A DNA stretch of 64,000 bases from Solirubrobacter taibaiensis (GTDB lineage Bacteria > Actinomycetota > Thermoleophilia > Solirubrobacterales > Solirubrobacteraceae), in contig JAPDDQ010000017.1 in the NCBI GenBank assembly GCA_027587225.1, positions 1-64,000 of the forward strand, written 5' to 3'. The position numbers were made by a program, and so were the translations under genes. The notes beneath the pieces were generated by a model, which did not search any database, was not told the origin of the DNA, and saw only the letters and a program-made list of their open reading frames with translations. Shown here one piece after another: positions 26,553 through 34,732 of this stretch. Positions within the stretch are counted from its first letter, which is position 1. The number at the start of each line of letters is the position of its first letter.

Positions 26553-27350
26553 GACGAGCGCGCCGAGCGAGTCGGCGATGAAGGTCGGTGCGGGGTCGGC
26601 GGCCTCGGCTTCAACTCGGGACGCCCCGCCGGTGAGCACGAGCGCCTGGTCCAGGCCCGCGCGGCGCGCGCCGAGAACGTCGATCTCCAGCCGGTCGCCG
26701 ACGCCGAGGATGCGACCGGGGCCGAGACGGTCGCGGGCCGCTTCGTACATGCTCGGCTCAGGCTTGCCGATCACCATCGAGGCCTTGCGTCCCGCGGCGG
26801 TCTCGACCGCGGCCAAAATGGCGCCCGTGCCCGGGCACGGGCCGTCGGGCATCGGGAACACGGCGTCGCGCGTGGCGCCGATCAGGTCCGCGCCGCGCAG
26901 CACGGCCTGGGTCGCGACCTTGAGCTCCTCGAACACGAAGTCGTCGTGGCCGCCGACCACGACCACGTCGGCCCGCGTCGCGAACTGCGTGCCGTTCACG
27001 ATCCGCAATCCCGCCTCGGCCACGTGATCGACCAGCGCCTGCGAGCCGACGACGAACGCCGTACCGCCACCCGGCCGCTCGGCCAGCGCGAACTGCACGG
27101 CCGCGCCGACGCTGAGGATCTCCGGCAGCGACGCCTGGAAGCCGAGCCGCCAGAGCTTGCGGACGAACCCCTCCGGTGGGTGGCGCACGTCGTTGGTCAG
27201 GAAGAGGATCGACTTTTCGGCCTCACGCAAGGCGCTGACGGCGTCGGCAGCGCCCGGGAGCGCCTCGTCACCGACCCACAGACAGCCGTCGAGGTCGAGC
27301 AGGATGTGGTCATACGGACGGACCGCGGCGGAAAGGGGCAAGGACCGCAT
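26538..27350 (-). CDS. HAD-IIA family sugar-phosphate phosphatase
   Basis: A NagD/phosphoglycolate phosphatase-type HAD hydrolase of 270 aa. Motif I is LLDLDGCLW (the usual DxDG), motif II FLTNDVRHPP, motif III/IV VIGKPEPSMYEAA and GVGDRLEIDVLGA. The cap is of the C2 type. Substrate unassigned. Only 14 bp separate its ATG from the divergent cyclophilin gene, so the two promoters must overlap the opposing coding regions or transcripts are leaderless. Confidence 0.88.
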   Translation of the reverse strand: MRSLPLSAAVRPYDHILLDLDGCLWVGDEALPGAADAVSALREAEKSILFLTNDVRHPPEGFVRKLWRLGFQASLPEILSVGAAVQFALAERPGGGTAFVVGSQALVDHVAEAGLRIVNGTQFATRADVVVVGGHDDFVFEELKVATQAVLRGADLIGATRDAVFPMPDGPCPGTGAILAAVETAAGRKASMVIGKPEPSMYEAARDRLGPGRILGVGDRLEIDVLGARRAGLDQALVLTGGASRVEAEAADPAPTFIADSLGALVLQQG

Positions 27351-27364
27351 TATCCTTGCCCGCC

Positions 27365-28075
27365 GTGTCCCGACTCCTCGCCACCCTCATCGCCTGCTGC
27401 CTCGCCCTCGCGCTCGCCTCCTGTGGCGATGACGGAGGAGACGAAACGGCCGCCACGCCGGAGCCCACCGCGGAGGCCACGACGGAGGCGCCGACCGCCA
27501 ACGAGTTCCTCCCCGAGGGCTGCGAGGACGTCGAGGCGCCGGCGCCCAAGGAGGAAGGCACGCTCGAGGCGCCCAAGGAGAAGCTGAGCGCGTCCAAGAC
27601 CTACGTCGCGACCGTCGCCACCACGTGCGGCGACTTCAAGATCACGCTGGACGCCAAGCAGGCCCCGATCACCGGCGGCTCGTTCAAGTACCTCGCGGAC
27701 GAGAAGTTCTACGACGGCCTCAACTTCCATCGGATCGTCGCGGGCTTCGTGATCCAGGGCGGCGACCCGGCCGGCTCCGGCAGCGGCGGCCCGGGCTACT
27801 CGGTGGAGGAGGCGCCGCCGAGCGACATCAAGTACACGCCCGGCATCGTCGCGATGGCCAAGACCCAGGACGAGGCCCCGGGCACGTCCGGTTCGCAGTT
27901 CTTCGTCGTGACCGGCGAGGGTGCCGCTTCGCTGACGCCCGACTACGCGCTGGTGGGCGAAGTGACGGAGGGCATGGAGGTCGTGGACAAGATCGGCGCC
28001 ATCCAGGCCGACCCGAACTCCGGCATGCCCGCCGCCCAGGTGATCATCAATTCGATCACCGTCGAAGAGTCATAG
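27365..28075 (+). CDS. Lipoprotein peptidyl-prolyl cis-trans isomerase (cyclophilin)
   Basis: About 236 aa. Lipobox LALASC puts a lipidated Cys near residue 19. A Thr/Glu/Pro-rich linker precedes a cyclophilin domain from about 80 (TTCGDFKITLDAKQAP, FYDGLNFHRIVAGFVIQGGDP, GTSGSQFFVVTG). The catalytic Arg is in FHRI, and QFF is kept. Extracytoplasmic folding of secreted proteins is expected. GTG 27365 is preferred; TTG 27356 is in frame upstream. The 3' end overlaps ogt by 20 bp. Confidence 0.9.
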   Translation: MSRLLATLIACCLALALASCGDDGGDETAATPEPTAEATTEAPTANEFLPEGCEDVEAPAPKEEGTLEAPKEKLSASKTYVATVATTCGDFKITLDAKQAPITGGSFKYLADEKFYDGLNFHRIVAGFVIQGGDPAGSGSGGPGYSVEEAPPSDIKYTPGIVAMAKTQDEAPGTSGSQFFVVTGEGAASLTPDYALVGEVTEGMEVVDKIGAIQADPNSGMPAAQVIINSITVEES

Positions 28076-28628
28076 CGCCCTCCAACTCAAGGAGCGCGGC
28101 CTTGCGCTCCGGCCCGCCCCGGTAGCTCCCGAGCCGTCCCGTGCCCGGGAGCACGCGGTGGCAGGGCACGACGATCGGTACCGGGTTGCGCGCGCACGCC
28201 GTGCCCACGGCCCGGGCGGCCTTGGGGTTTCCGGCGCGGGCGGCGAGTTCCCCGTAGGACACGGTCTGCCCGCGTGGCACCTCGCGCAGGTGCTCCAGCA
28301 CCGCGTGGCGGAACGGCGCGCGGGCGAGCCGCAGGTCCACGGGCAGGTCGAGCGGCTCACCGGCGAAGTACGCGTCGAGCGCGTCGCGCGTGCCGGCGAG
28401 CTCGCGGTCGGACCCGATCACACGCGGCCCGAGCGCCCCGGCGACTTCCGCCAGCGCCACGTCCTCGGCCTCGCTCTCGAACGCGATCCGCACCAGGCCT
28501 TGAGGCCCGGACACGATGAGCAACCGCCCGATCGGGGTCTTCAGCCGCGTGTAGAGGGCGTCGGCGAGCCCTTCGCGGACGGCGGCGGCCGCGACGGACT
28601 CCAGCAGCGAATCAGGTAGCGGGGTCAT
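28056..28628 (-). CDS. ogt: Methylated-DNA-[protein]-cysteine S-methyltransferase
   Basis: A suicide repair enzyme for O6-alkylguanine, 190 aa. Acceptor Cys in VPCHRVLPGTG, HTH region YGELAARAGNPKAARAVGTA. An extra N-terminal extension (residues 1-30) lies before TPIGRLLIV. ATG 28628 overlaps the stop of the upstream sigma-factor-like gene (ATGA), so the two are translationally coupled, pointing to a shared DNA-damage or stress role. Confidence 0.93.
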   Translation of the reverse strand: MTPLPDSLLESVAAAAVREGLADALYTRLKTPIGRLLIVSGPQGLVRIAFESEAEDVALAEVAGALGPRVIGSDRELAGTRDALDAYFAGEPLDLPVDLRLARAPFRHAVLEHLREVPRGQTVSYGELAARAGNPKAARAVGTACARNPVPIVVPCHRVLPGTGRLGSYRGGPERKAALLELEGAMTLRR

Positions 28629-29074
28629 GCGTAGCTCTCCCGGAGGGTGCGAACGGCGGTCGACACGCGCTGGCGTGCCGCGGCGGACGTGCAGCCGAGC
28701 CGCTCCGCGATCCCGTCGTAGTCGAGGTCGTCGACGAAGCGCAGTCGCAGTGCGACCTGCGCCGTGTCGTTGAGGGGCGCGATCAGGCCCTCGAAGTCTT
28801 CGTGGGTGTCATACACGGCCACCACCGGCGGCTCGTCCGAAAGGACCTCCCGCCGGCGCTTGCGGTGATGATCGATGGCGGTGGTCGTGGTGACGCGGTA
28901 GAGCCACGCCCGCAGGTGATCGGCGTGACGGAGCTTCGGATACGCCCGCAGCGCGCGCAACAGCGCGTCCTGCAGGACGTCCTCAGCCGCGTCGCCGCTC
29001 AGGCGACGAGCGTGTACGAGCAGCTCGTCGCCATGGGCTTCGACGAGGGACCAGAACGGTGGCAGCACACCCAT
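28625..29074 (-). CDS. ECF-like RNA polymerase sigma factor
   Basis: A 149-aa sigma-70 family protein with region 2 (AAEDVLQDALLRALRAYPKL, LRAWLYRVTTTTAIDHHRKRRR) and region 4 (YDGIAERLGCTSAAARQRVSTA). No anti-sigma gene is adjacent; the next gene, ogt, overlaps by four bases. ATG 29074 is chosen: the longer in-frame extension translates a dispersed hairpin repeat and is probably not coding. It may direct a regulon including ogt. Confidence 0.85.
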   Translation of the reverse strand: MGVLPPFWSLVEAHGDELLVHARRLSGDAAEDVLQDALLRALRAYPKLRHADHLRAWLYRVTTTTAIDHHRKRRREVLSDEPPVVAVYDTHEDFEGLIAPLNDTAQVALRLRFVDDLDYDGIAERLGCTSAAARQRVSTAVRTLRESYA

Positions 29075-29104
29075 TCCAACGGATGTGCTGCGCGGAATGT
29101 GAGC

Positions 29105-29158
29105 AGAGATCCGCGAAGCGATCTCTAAGCGATCGCGCATGGCGCCGACGCAGTCGGC
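29105..29158 (+). repeat. Dispersed double-hairpin repeat, copy 1
   Basis: Stem 1 AGAGATC/GATCTCT (29105-29111, 29120-29126) with loop CGCGAAGC. A 17-nt spacer starts AAGCG. Stem 2 GCCGAC/GTCGGC (29144-29149, 29153-29158) has loop GCA and is followed by TGC. The same architecture with identical loop size and spacer length occurs at 37988-38041, with compensating stem changes. It lies just upstream of the sigma-factor start. Confidence 0.75.
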
Positions 29159-29174
29159 TGCCGCGATCGATCGC

Positions 29175-29804
29175 CTACTTCTTGCCGCCGTACATCGACG
29201 CGCGTTGCTCGGCCATCTTGGCCCGCGCGGTGGCCTGGCGGCGCCGCCCGACGAACGCCAGCACGCCGAGCACCACGAGCACGAGCAGGAAGCCCCAGAA
29301 CCACGCCGTGTTGCCGATGCCGCCGAACGGCAGCGCGATCAGCTTCACGATCAGGAAGCCCGCCGTGATCACGAGCACGATGAACAGCAGCACGAGCAGG
29401 ATGCCGCCGATCCGGCGCGGCAACCCCGCGCTCTTGGGCGGCGCGACGATGCCCATCACCCGCAGCATCAGCAGCTGACGGTTCGTCGGCGGCGTGCCGC
29501 CGAGCTTCTCCGTGGCGGCCTTCAGGTCGCCCGGGCGACGCTCGGCGAGGGCCAGCGAAGCCTCCGCCATGCGCCGCAGCTGCAGGCGTTCCTGCGGGCG
29601 GGCCGCGGCGATCGCGGAGCGGAAGTGCACGCGGGCCTGCTCCGCGTCCATCCGCTCGGCCGCACGGGTGCCGAGGATGGCCTGCGCAGCGGACTTGAAG
29701 CGCGTTTCCTTGAGCAGCTCCTCGTCGGAGCGCTGCTCCAACTGCTGCATGGCGTTCATCGCCGATTTGGATTCGATGCGGACTTGGCGGGGCTTGGGCG
29801 GCAT
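29175..29804 (-). CDS. Two-helix membrane protein of unknown function
   Basis: Not recognised. The 209-aa product has a charged, helical N-terminal half (SDEELLKETRFKSAAQAI, RMDAEQARVHFRSAIAAARP, resembling TPR-like helices), then two membrane segments near 134-155 and 165-187, and a basic tail RRRQATARAKMAEQ. ATG 29804. It follows the enolase-like gene by 7 bp in the same direction, so they may be cotranscribed. Confidence 0.72.
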   Translation of the reverse strand: MPPKPRQVRIESKSAMNAMQQLEQRSDEELLKETRFKSAAQAILGTRAAERMDAEQARVHFRSAIAAARPQERLQLRRMAEASLALAERRPGDLKAATEKLGGTPPTNRQLLMLRVMGIVAPPKSAGLPRRIGGILLVLLFIVLVITAGFLIVKLIALPFGGIGNTAWFWGFLLVLVVLGVLAFVGRRRQATARAKMAEQRASMYGGKK

Positions 29805-29811
29805 GGCCCTC

Positions 29812-30873
29812 TCAGTCTACGTTCCGACGAAAGCCGATGGGTGCCGGATCGACGTCCAGCGGGGATTCGGGGAGCCCCGGCTCCGGGTCCAGGTCGTCGT
29901 AGCCGCCGGGAGCGATGTCGTTCGGGGCGTGCGGGTGGAAGATCGCCGCCAGCAGCTGAACGTGCCCGCGGCCCACGCCGAGCTCGTACTGGCCGCCGCC
30001 ATAGGCGCCCATCCCGCGCTGCTCGCAGAACTCATAGGCGGTGAAGAGCGCCTTCACCGAGCCGAAGCGCGACGGCTTGAGGTTCACCGTGCGCGGGATC
30101 ACCTTGCGCGAGAGGATGTCGTCGACGCTGTGGATCGGCGCGTCCCACGTGATCCGGTCCTGGAACGGGGCGAGCGCGTGCATCGCGTCCTCGTCGTCCA
30201 GGTCGGGGTCCTCGAGCCACGCGTCCGGGAACGTCTCGGCGATCCGGCGGTAGAAGGCCGGATCGGTCTCGACGTCGACGACCGTGCCCTTGTAGGCGCC
30301 CTTGAAGTCGATCGAGTCCACGGCGCCGCTCTTCACGAGCCCTTCGATCAGCTCGTCGGTCCAGTCCGGTGTGCCGTCGAGCTTGAAGCGGATGCTCGGG
30401 TAGCGAGCGAGCCGGCGCGTGACGGGATCGAGCGTCGGCGGGTTGCCCATCCGCGAGGACACCACGAACGTGACCGGCTGCGGGTCGCGGCCGAGGATCG
30501 CGTGCAGCGACGTCCCCGCCTGGCGCAGCGCGAGGTCCAGCGCCGCCGACTCCAGGCCCCACCGGCGATACGAGCGGTAGACCGGCTGCTCAGGCGTGTA
30601 GTCCGGGAACGTGTCGAGCGTGCCGAGGTGCTCGGAGAACGAGTCGAAGGTCCACTCGCCGGCCAGCTCGAGCACCGGCCCGGCCGCGAGCTGCGCCTCC
30701 TGGGCGGGCGCCTCGTACGTGACGTCCTCGCCTTTCCCGGTCTCGCCGCCACCCGTCAGGGCGTACACGGTCGAGACGCGCTCGAAGCCCGAGGACACCA
30801 TCCGGGCGAGGCGTTCGAGGGTGTAGCCCTCGACCTTGAGCGGCAATTCGGCAATCGCGTCGTAGAGCGCCAT
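29812..30873 (-). CDS. Enolase-superfamily enzyme (MR/OSBS-like)
   Basis: A 353-aa protein whose C-terminal barrel carries superfamily residues: Lys in SIRFKLDG, acidic metal ligands in SIDFKGAY, LEDPDLDD and TWDAPIHS, and a second Lys in VNLKPSRFGSVKAL. The Lys pair and KPSR motif resemble o-succinylbenzoate synthases and dipeptide epimerases, but the N-terminal capping domain is divergent, so the reaction is open. ATG 30873. Divergent from the DUF2298 gene (29-bp gap). Confidence 0.75.
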   Translation of the reverse strand: MALYDAIAELPLKVEGYTLERLARMVSSGFERVSTVYALTGGGETGKGEDVTYEAPAQEAQLAAGPVLELAGEWTFDSFSEHLGTLDTFPDYTPEQPVYRSYRRWGLESAALDLALRQAGTSLHAILGRDPQPVTFVVSSRMGNPPTLDPVTRRLARYPSIRFKLDGTPDWTDELIEGLVKSGAVDSIDFKGAYKGTVVDVETDPAFYRRIAETFPDAWLEDPDLDDEDAMHALAPFQDRITWDAPIHSVDDILSRKVIPRTVNLKPSRFGSVKALFTAYEFCEQRGMGAYGGGQYELGVGRGHVQLLAAIFHPHAPNDIAPGGYDDLDPEPGLPESPLDVDPAPIGFRRNVD

Positions 30874-30902
30874 GACGCTCCAACGTACACTCCCCGGCCG
30901 CG

Positions 30903-33110
30903 ATGCTGGACGCGCTCGGGCTGTTCGTGGTGATCGAGGTGGTGGGCCTGGCGGCCGCACCGCTGGCTGCGCTCGTCCTCGGTCGGCTCCCCGGCGCCGG
31001 TCTGGGCTTCTCGAAGCTGCTCGGCCTGCTGCTGGTCACGTGGCTGATCTGGATGGCGGCCTCGCTGGGCATCGCGCCCTACGGCAAAGGCCTGATCATC
31101 GGCGCGCTGGTGTTGTTCGTCGTCGCCGGCGTCCTCGTCGGGCTGCGGCTGCGCTCGCTGGACCCCGAGTCGCGCTCCAAGCGGCTGCGGCGGCTCGCGC
31201 TCCCGGAGGACCCCGTCCGCCGCCGGCTGTTCTGGGGCGCGGAGATCGTCTTCGCCCTCACGTTCGCGCTCGGCGCGTTCTTCGCCGCTTCCGCACCGGA
31301 CGTGTGGAACACCGAGAAGCCGATGGACATGGCGTTCATCACGGCCATCAACGCGTCGGACTCGTTCCCGCCGCACGACCCGTGGATGAGCGGCGAGCAG
31401 CTCAACTACTACTACTTCGGGCACGTCATATTCGCGTGGCCGATCCAGCTGCTCGGGCTGCGGCCGGACGCGGGCTACCTGCTCTCGTGGGGCCTGCTGC
31501 TCGCGCTCACCGCCACCGCCGTGTACGCGTTCTGCGGGACGCTGTGGGCCGCGGCGCGGGAGACGCTCGGCGACCGCGTCCCGCGCGGCGGGCCGGTGCT
31601 CGCGGGGATCGTGGGCGCGGCACTGGTCGCGATCCTCGGCAACCTCGCCGGCGTGCGGTCGTGGATCCGGGCCGAGGACCCGCCCAAGGACTACGCCTGG
31701 TTCGACCCGTCGCGCGTGATCCCGGACACGATCAACGAGTTCCCGTCGTTCTCGTTCATCCTCGGCGACCTCCACGCGCACGTGATCGCCCTGCCGTTCA
31801 CGGTGCTCGCGATCGCGTTCGCCATGCAGGTCGCGCTGCGCGGCCCACGCGGCGACGCGCTCTGGCGCTCGGTGGCGGAAGCGCTCGCGGCGGCGCTGGC
31901 CGTCGGCGCGCTGTACGCCATCAACTCGTGGTCGTATCCCATCGCGGCCGGGCTTCTCGCGGCGTCGGTCGTGGTCTGGCTGCGCACCGACGAGGCGCGG
32001 GGGAGGACGGGCTACGCGATCGTCTGGCTCGCGCTGGTGCTCGTCGCGAGCTTCGCGCTCTTCCTGCCGTTCCTGTTGAACTTCGATCCCGAGTCGCGCG
32101 GGATCGGAACCGTCGAGACGCGCCGCCCGTTCAACAAGTGGATGGGCGACATGGCGCTGATCTACGGCATCCTGCTGTGGCCGCTGTTCGGCCTGTTCCT
32201 GCGCAGGCTCCTCGACGCCCGCCACGCCGCGCGCTGGGCCGGCTGGGGCCTCGCCGCGGCCCTCGTGGGTGGTTCGCTGCTCGCGTCGAGCAACCTCACC
32301 GGCGCGGCGCTCATGGCCGTCGGGCTGATCGTCGGCATCGCCGCCGCGCTCGACGACGACGTGTCCCCGCCCGCGCGCTTCCTCTGGGTGCTGGTGGCCG
32401 GCGGCGCCGCGCTGCTGATGATCCCGGAGCTCCTGTTCCTGCGCGACGCGTTCGACAACAGCGCGCTCGAGCGGATGAACACCGTCTTCAAGTCCGGCTA
32501 CCAGGCGTTCCTGCTGCTCGGGCTGGCCGCGGGTGCGGCGCTGCCCTGGGCCGCCGTCTGGCTCCCGCGTTTTCTCTGGCCGCCGTGGGTGGCGGTGATG
32601 GCCGTCCTGCTCGTGCTCGGGCTCGTCTACCCCTACGCCGGCGGCTACGCCCGCACGGGCGGGTTCGCCAACGCGCCGACGCTCGACGGCCTGAAGTGGC
32701 TGCGAGCGGGCTCACCGGGCGACCCGGCGGCGATGGAATGGATCCGCGCGAACACCACCGGCGACGCCGTGATCCTCGAGGCCTTCGGTGACGACTACAG
32801 CGCGTTCGGCCACGCCCGCATCTCCACCTTCACCGGCCGCGCGACCGTGATGGGCTGGGCGGGCCACGAGCTGCAGTGGCAGCACGACCCCGGCCAGCGC
32901 AGCGCCGAGATCCAGACGCTCTACACCACCACCGACAACGCCCAGGCGCAGGGCCTGATCGACCGCTACGGCATCGACTACGTCGTCGTCGGGCCGATCG
33001 AGCAGACCACCTACGGCGACGCCGGCACCGCCAAGTGGGATCAGCTGGGCGAGCGCGTGTTCAGTGAGGGCGGCACCACCGTGTGGCGGCTGGGCCCCGC
33101 TACTGCTTGA
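30903..33110 (+). CDS. DUF2298 (Chlor_Arch_YYY) giant membrane protein
   Basis: A 735-aa protein with about 14 hydrophobic helices, recognised by the motif QLNYYYFGHV near residue 167, signature of the DUF2298/YYY family found in Chloroflexi, archaea and some Actinobacteria. HDPWMSG precedes it, and ILGDLHAHV and INSWSYP follow. The C-terminal ~150 residues are soluble and start-like WIRANTTGDAVILEA. These look like GT-C glycosyltransferases but function is unproven. A TACACT box at 30886-30891 may be its -10. The 3' end overlaps the convergent Agl23 gene by 11 bp, its usual functional partner family. Confidence 0.9.
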   Translation: MLDALGLFVVIEVVGLAAAPLAALVLGRLPGAGLGFSKLLGLLLVTWLIWMAASLGIAPYGKGLIIGALVLFVVAGVLVGLRLRSLDPESRSKRLRRLALPEDPVRRRLFWGAEIVFALTFALGAFFAASAPDVWNTEKPMDMAFITAINASDSFPPHDPWMSGEQLNYYYFGHVIFAWPIQLLGLRPDAGYLLSWGLLLALTATAVYAFCGTLWAAARETLGDRVPRGGPVLAGIVGAALVAILGNLAGVRSWIRAEDPPKDYAWFDPSRVIPDTINEFPSFSFILGDLHAHVIALPFTVLAIAFAMQVALRGPRGDALWRSVAEALAAALAVGALYAINSWSYPIAAGLLAASVVVWLRTDEARGRTGYAIVWLALVLVASFALFLPFLLNFDPESRGIGTVETRRPFNKWMGDMALIYGILLWPLFGLFLRRLLDARHAARWAGWGLAAALVGGSLLASSNLTGAALMAVGLIVGIAAALDDDVSPPARFLWVLVAGGAALLMIPELLFLRDAFDNSALERMNTVFKSGYQAFLLLGLAAGAALPWAAVWLPRFLWPPWVAVMAVLLVLGLVYPYAGGYARTGGFANAPTLDGLKWLRAGSPGDPAAMEWIRANTTGDAVILEAFGDDYSAFGHARISTFTGRATVMGWAGHELQWQHDPGQRSAEIQTLYTTTDNAQAQGLIDRYGIDYVVVGPIEQTTYGDAGTAKWDQLGERVFSEGGTTVWRLGPATA

Positions 33111-34725
33111 TGTAGAGCCATTCCTTCATCCCGCCCGTGGGGTTCCAGACCTCGCGTTGCGTGATGTACTTGAACAGGTTGCCAGGACGGATCTGGTCGT
33201 ACTCGCGCACCCACCAGACGCGGAAGTCGAACTGGCGCCCGCCGTAGCCGTTGAGCTGGCCCGCCGTCTCCATCCGGGCCTTGCTGGCGTCGGTGAGGAT
33301 GAGCACGTCGCTGGTCGGCGCCGCCGCGTTGGCCTGCTGGTAGTCGATGTAGCCCGACGAGAGGTGGCGGAAGTACCAGGCGTACGGGAACGTCGCGCCC
33401 TCGGCGGCGTCCACCGTCACCGTCAGCGGCGGCTGGCCCGGGCCGCGGCTCGCGGCGAGCGCCAGCACCTGGTCGGCGACCTGCTTGACCTGCTCGGAGG
33501 ACTGCGTGGAGACCAGGTACTCGCGCGGGTCGGCGCCGCGGTCGTGATTGACCCACCAGGAGCTGAGGAAGACGTACACGGCGGCGACCGTCGCGAAGGC
33601 GAGGCCGACCGCGCGCCAGGCGCCGCGGGCCTGCCAGATCGCCTGGACGCCGACGCCCGCGAGCAGGATCACCGGCAGCAGCGGGTGCAGCACGAGCCAG
33701 GCGAACTTCTCGCCCGCCCACGAGTACACCGCGAGGCCGAGGAAGAAGTCCCAGACCAGGAAGGCAGCGAGCATCGAGTTGCGCCGCCACAACGACACCG
33801 CGCCGATCGCGCCGAGGATCAGCATCGGCCACTCGACCGTGATGATCAGCCACGAGTAGAAGACCCAGGGCTCCCCGCCGCGGCGCACCTCGTGCTGGCC
33901 GAGCCAGTACTCCAAGCCCGTGACGACGCCGTCGTAGAGCCCCGTCGGGTGCGTCAGGAACGTCGTGAACAGCAGCGTGAAGGTGACCGCGAACGCGGCC
34001 ACGAACCAGCCCCAGCCGTCCCAGCCGGGCACGGTGAGCGCGCGCAGGATCTGCGCACGCCAGCTCGGGATCGCGAAGCAGAAGATGAAGAACGTGCCCA
34101 TCACGAACAGCGAGATGAACGTCGTCTCCTTGGTCGCGAACAGCAGCGCGAGCAGGATGCCGATCAGCGCCGGGTGGTACTTGCGCGGCTGGTCGATCCC
34201 GCGCCAGATCACGACCACGAGCGCGAGCGAGAGCGACGCGAAGTAGATGTCCTCGCGGGCGAAGCGGCTGAAGTACAGATAGCTCGCCCCGAACGCGAAG
34301 AAGATCGCGGCCGCGAGCGCGCCACCGCGCCCGAGCTGCTTGCGCAGGCCCCAGCACATCGGGATCATCGCCGCGCCCATCAGGGCCGGGGCGAGGCGGG
34401 CGGTGAAGTCCGTGTCACCGAACGTCACGTACATCAGCGCCGTCAGGTAGAAGCGCAGCGGGCCGTGCAGCAGCGGGTTGTACTCGTAGTCGCCGGTCTG
34501 CCGGAACAGGTACGAGAAGTACGCGTCCTGGCTCTCGTCGTGGTGGAACGCGCGCTCGCCGAGCGCGATGAAGCGCACGATGAGGGCGAGGACGAGGACG
34601 GCGCCCCAGACGGCGAGCTCGCGCTTGTCCTGGGCGGCGTACCACTGCGCGGGACTGCGCCGGCGGGCGCGCTCCCGCGATGGTTCGACGGGGATCGTCG
34701 GGACGTCGGCGGCGATCTCGGTCAC
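33100..34725 (-). CDS. Flippase activity-associated Agl23-type membrane protein
   Basis: A 541-aa GT-C-like integral membrane protein. The N-terminal luminal loop FHHDESQDAYFSYLF contains the acidic HDE motif of oligosaccharyl- and mannosyltransferase-like GT-C enzymes. LLHGPLRFYLTALM, YFSRFAREDIYF and FATKETTFISLF are typical of the family defined with archaeal Agl23. Soluble C-terminal domain from residue about 420. ATG 34725. It follows the flippase-like gene (7 bp) and faces the DUF2298 gene. The three probably assemble or transfer a lipid-linked glycan. Confidence 0.9.
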   Translation of the reverse strand: MTEIAADVPTIPVEPSRERARRRSPAQWYAAQDKRELAVWGAVLVLALIVRFIALGERAFHHDESQDAYFSYLFRQTGDYEYNPLLHGPLRFYLTALMYVTFGDTDFTARLAPALMGAAMIPMCWGLRKQLGRGGALAAAIFFAFGASYLYFSRFAREDIYFASLSLALVVVIWRGIDQPRKYHPALIGILLALLFATKETTFISLFVMGTFFIFCFAIPSWRAQILRALTVPGWDGWGWFVAAFAVTFTLLFTTFLTHPTGLYDGVVTGLEYWLGQHEVRRGGEPWVFYSWLIITVEWPMLILGAIGAVSLWRRNSMLAAFLVWDFFLGLAVYSWAGEKFAWLVLHPLLPVILLAGVGVQAIWQARGAWRAVGLAFATVAAVYVFLSSWWVNHDRGADPREYLVSTQSSEQVKQVADQVLALAASRGPGQPPLTVTVDAAEGATFPYAWYFRHLSSGYIDYQQANAAAPTSDVLILTDASKARMETAGQLNGYGGRQFDFRVWWVREYDQIRPGNLFKYITQREVWNPTGGMKEWLYIKQ

Positions 34726-34732
34726 GTTCGTT

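Noticed and set aside
29075..29140. Longer N-terminus for the sigma factor
   Set aside because: The extension is the translation of the dispersed hairpin repeat; ATG 29074 gives a normal ECF-type start.
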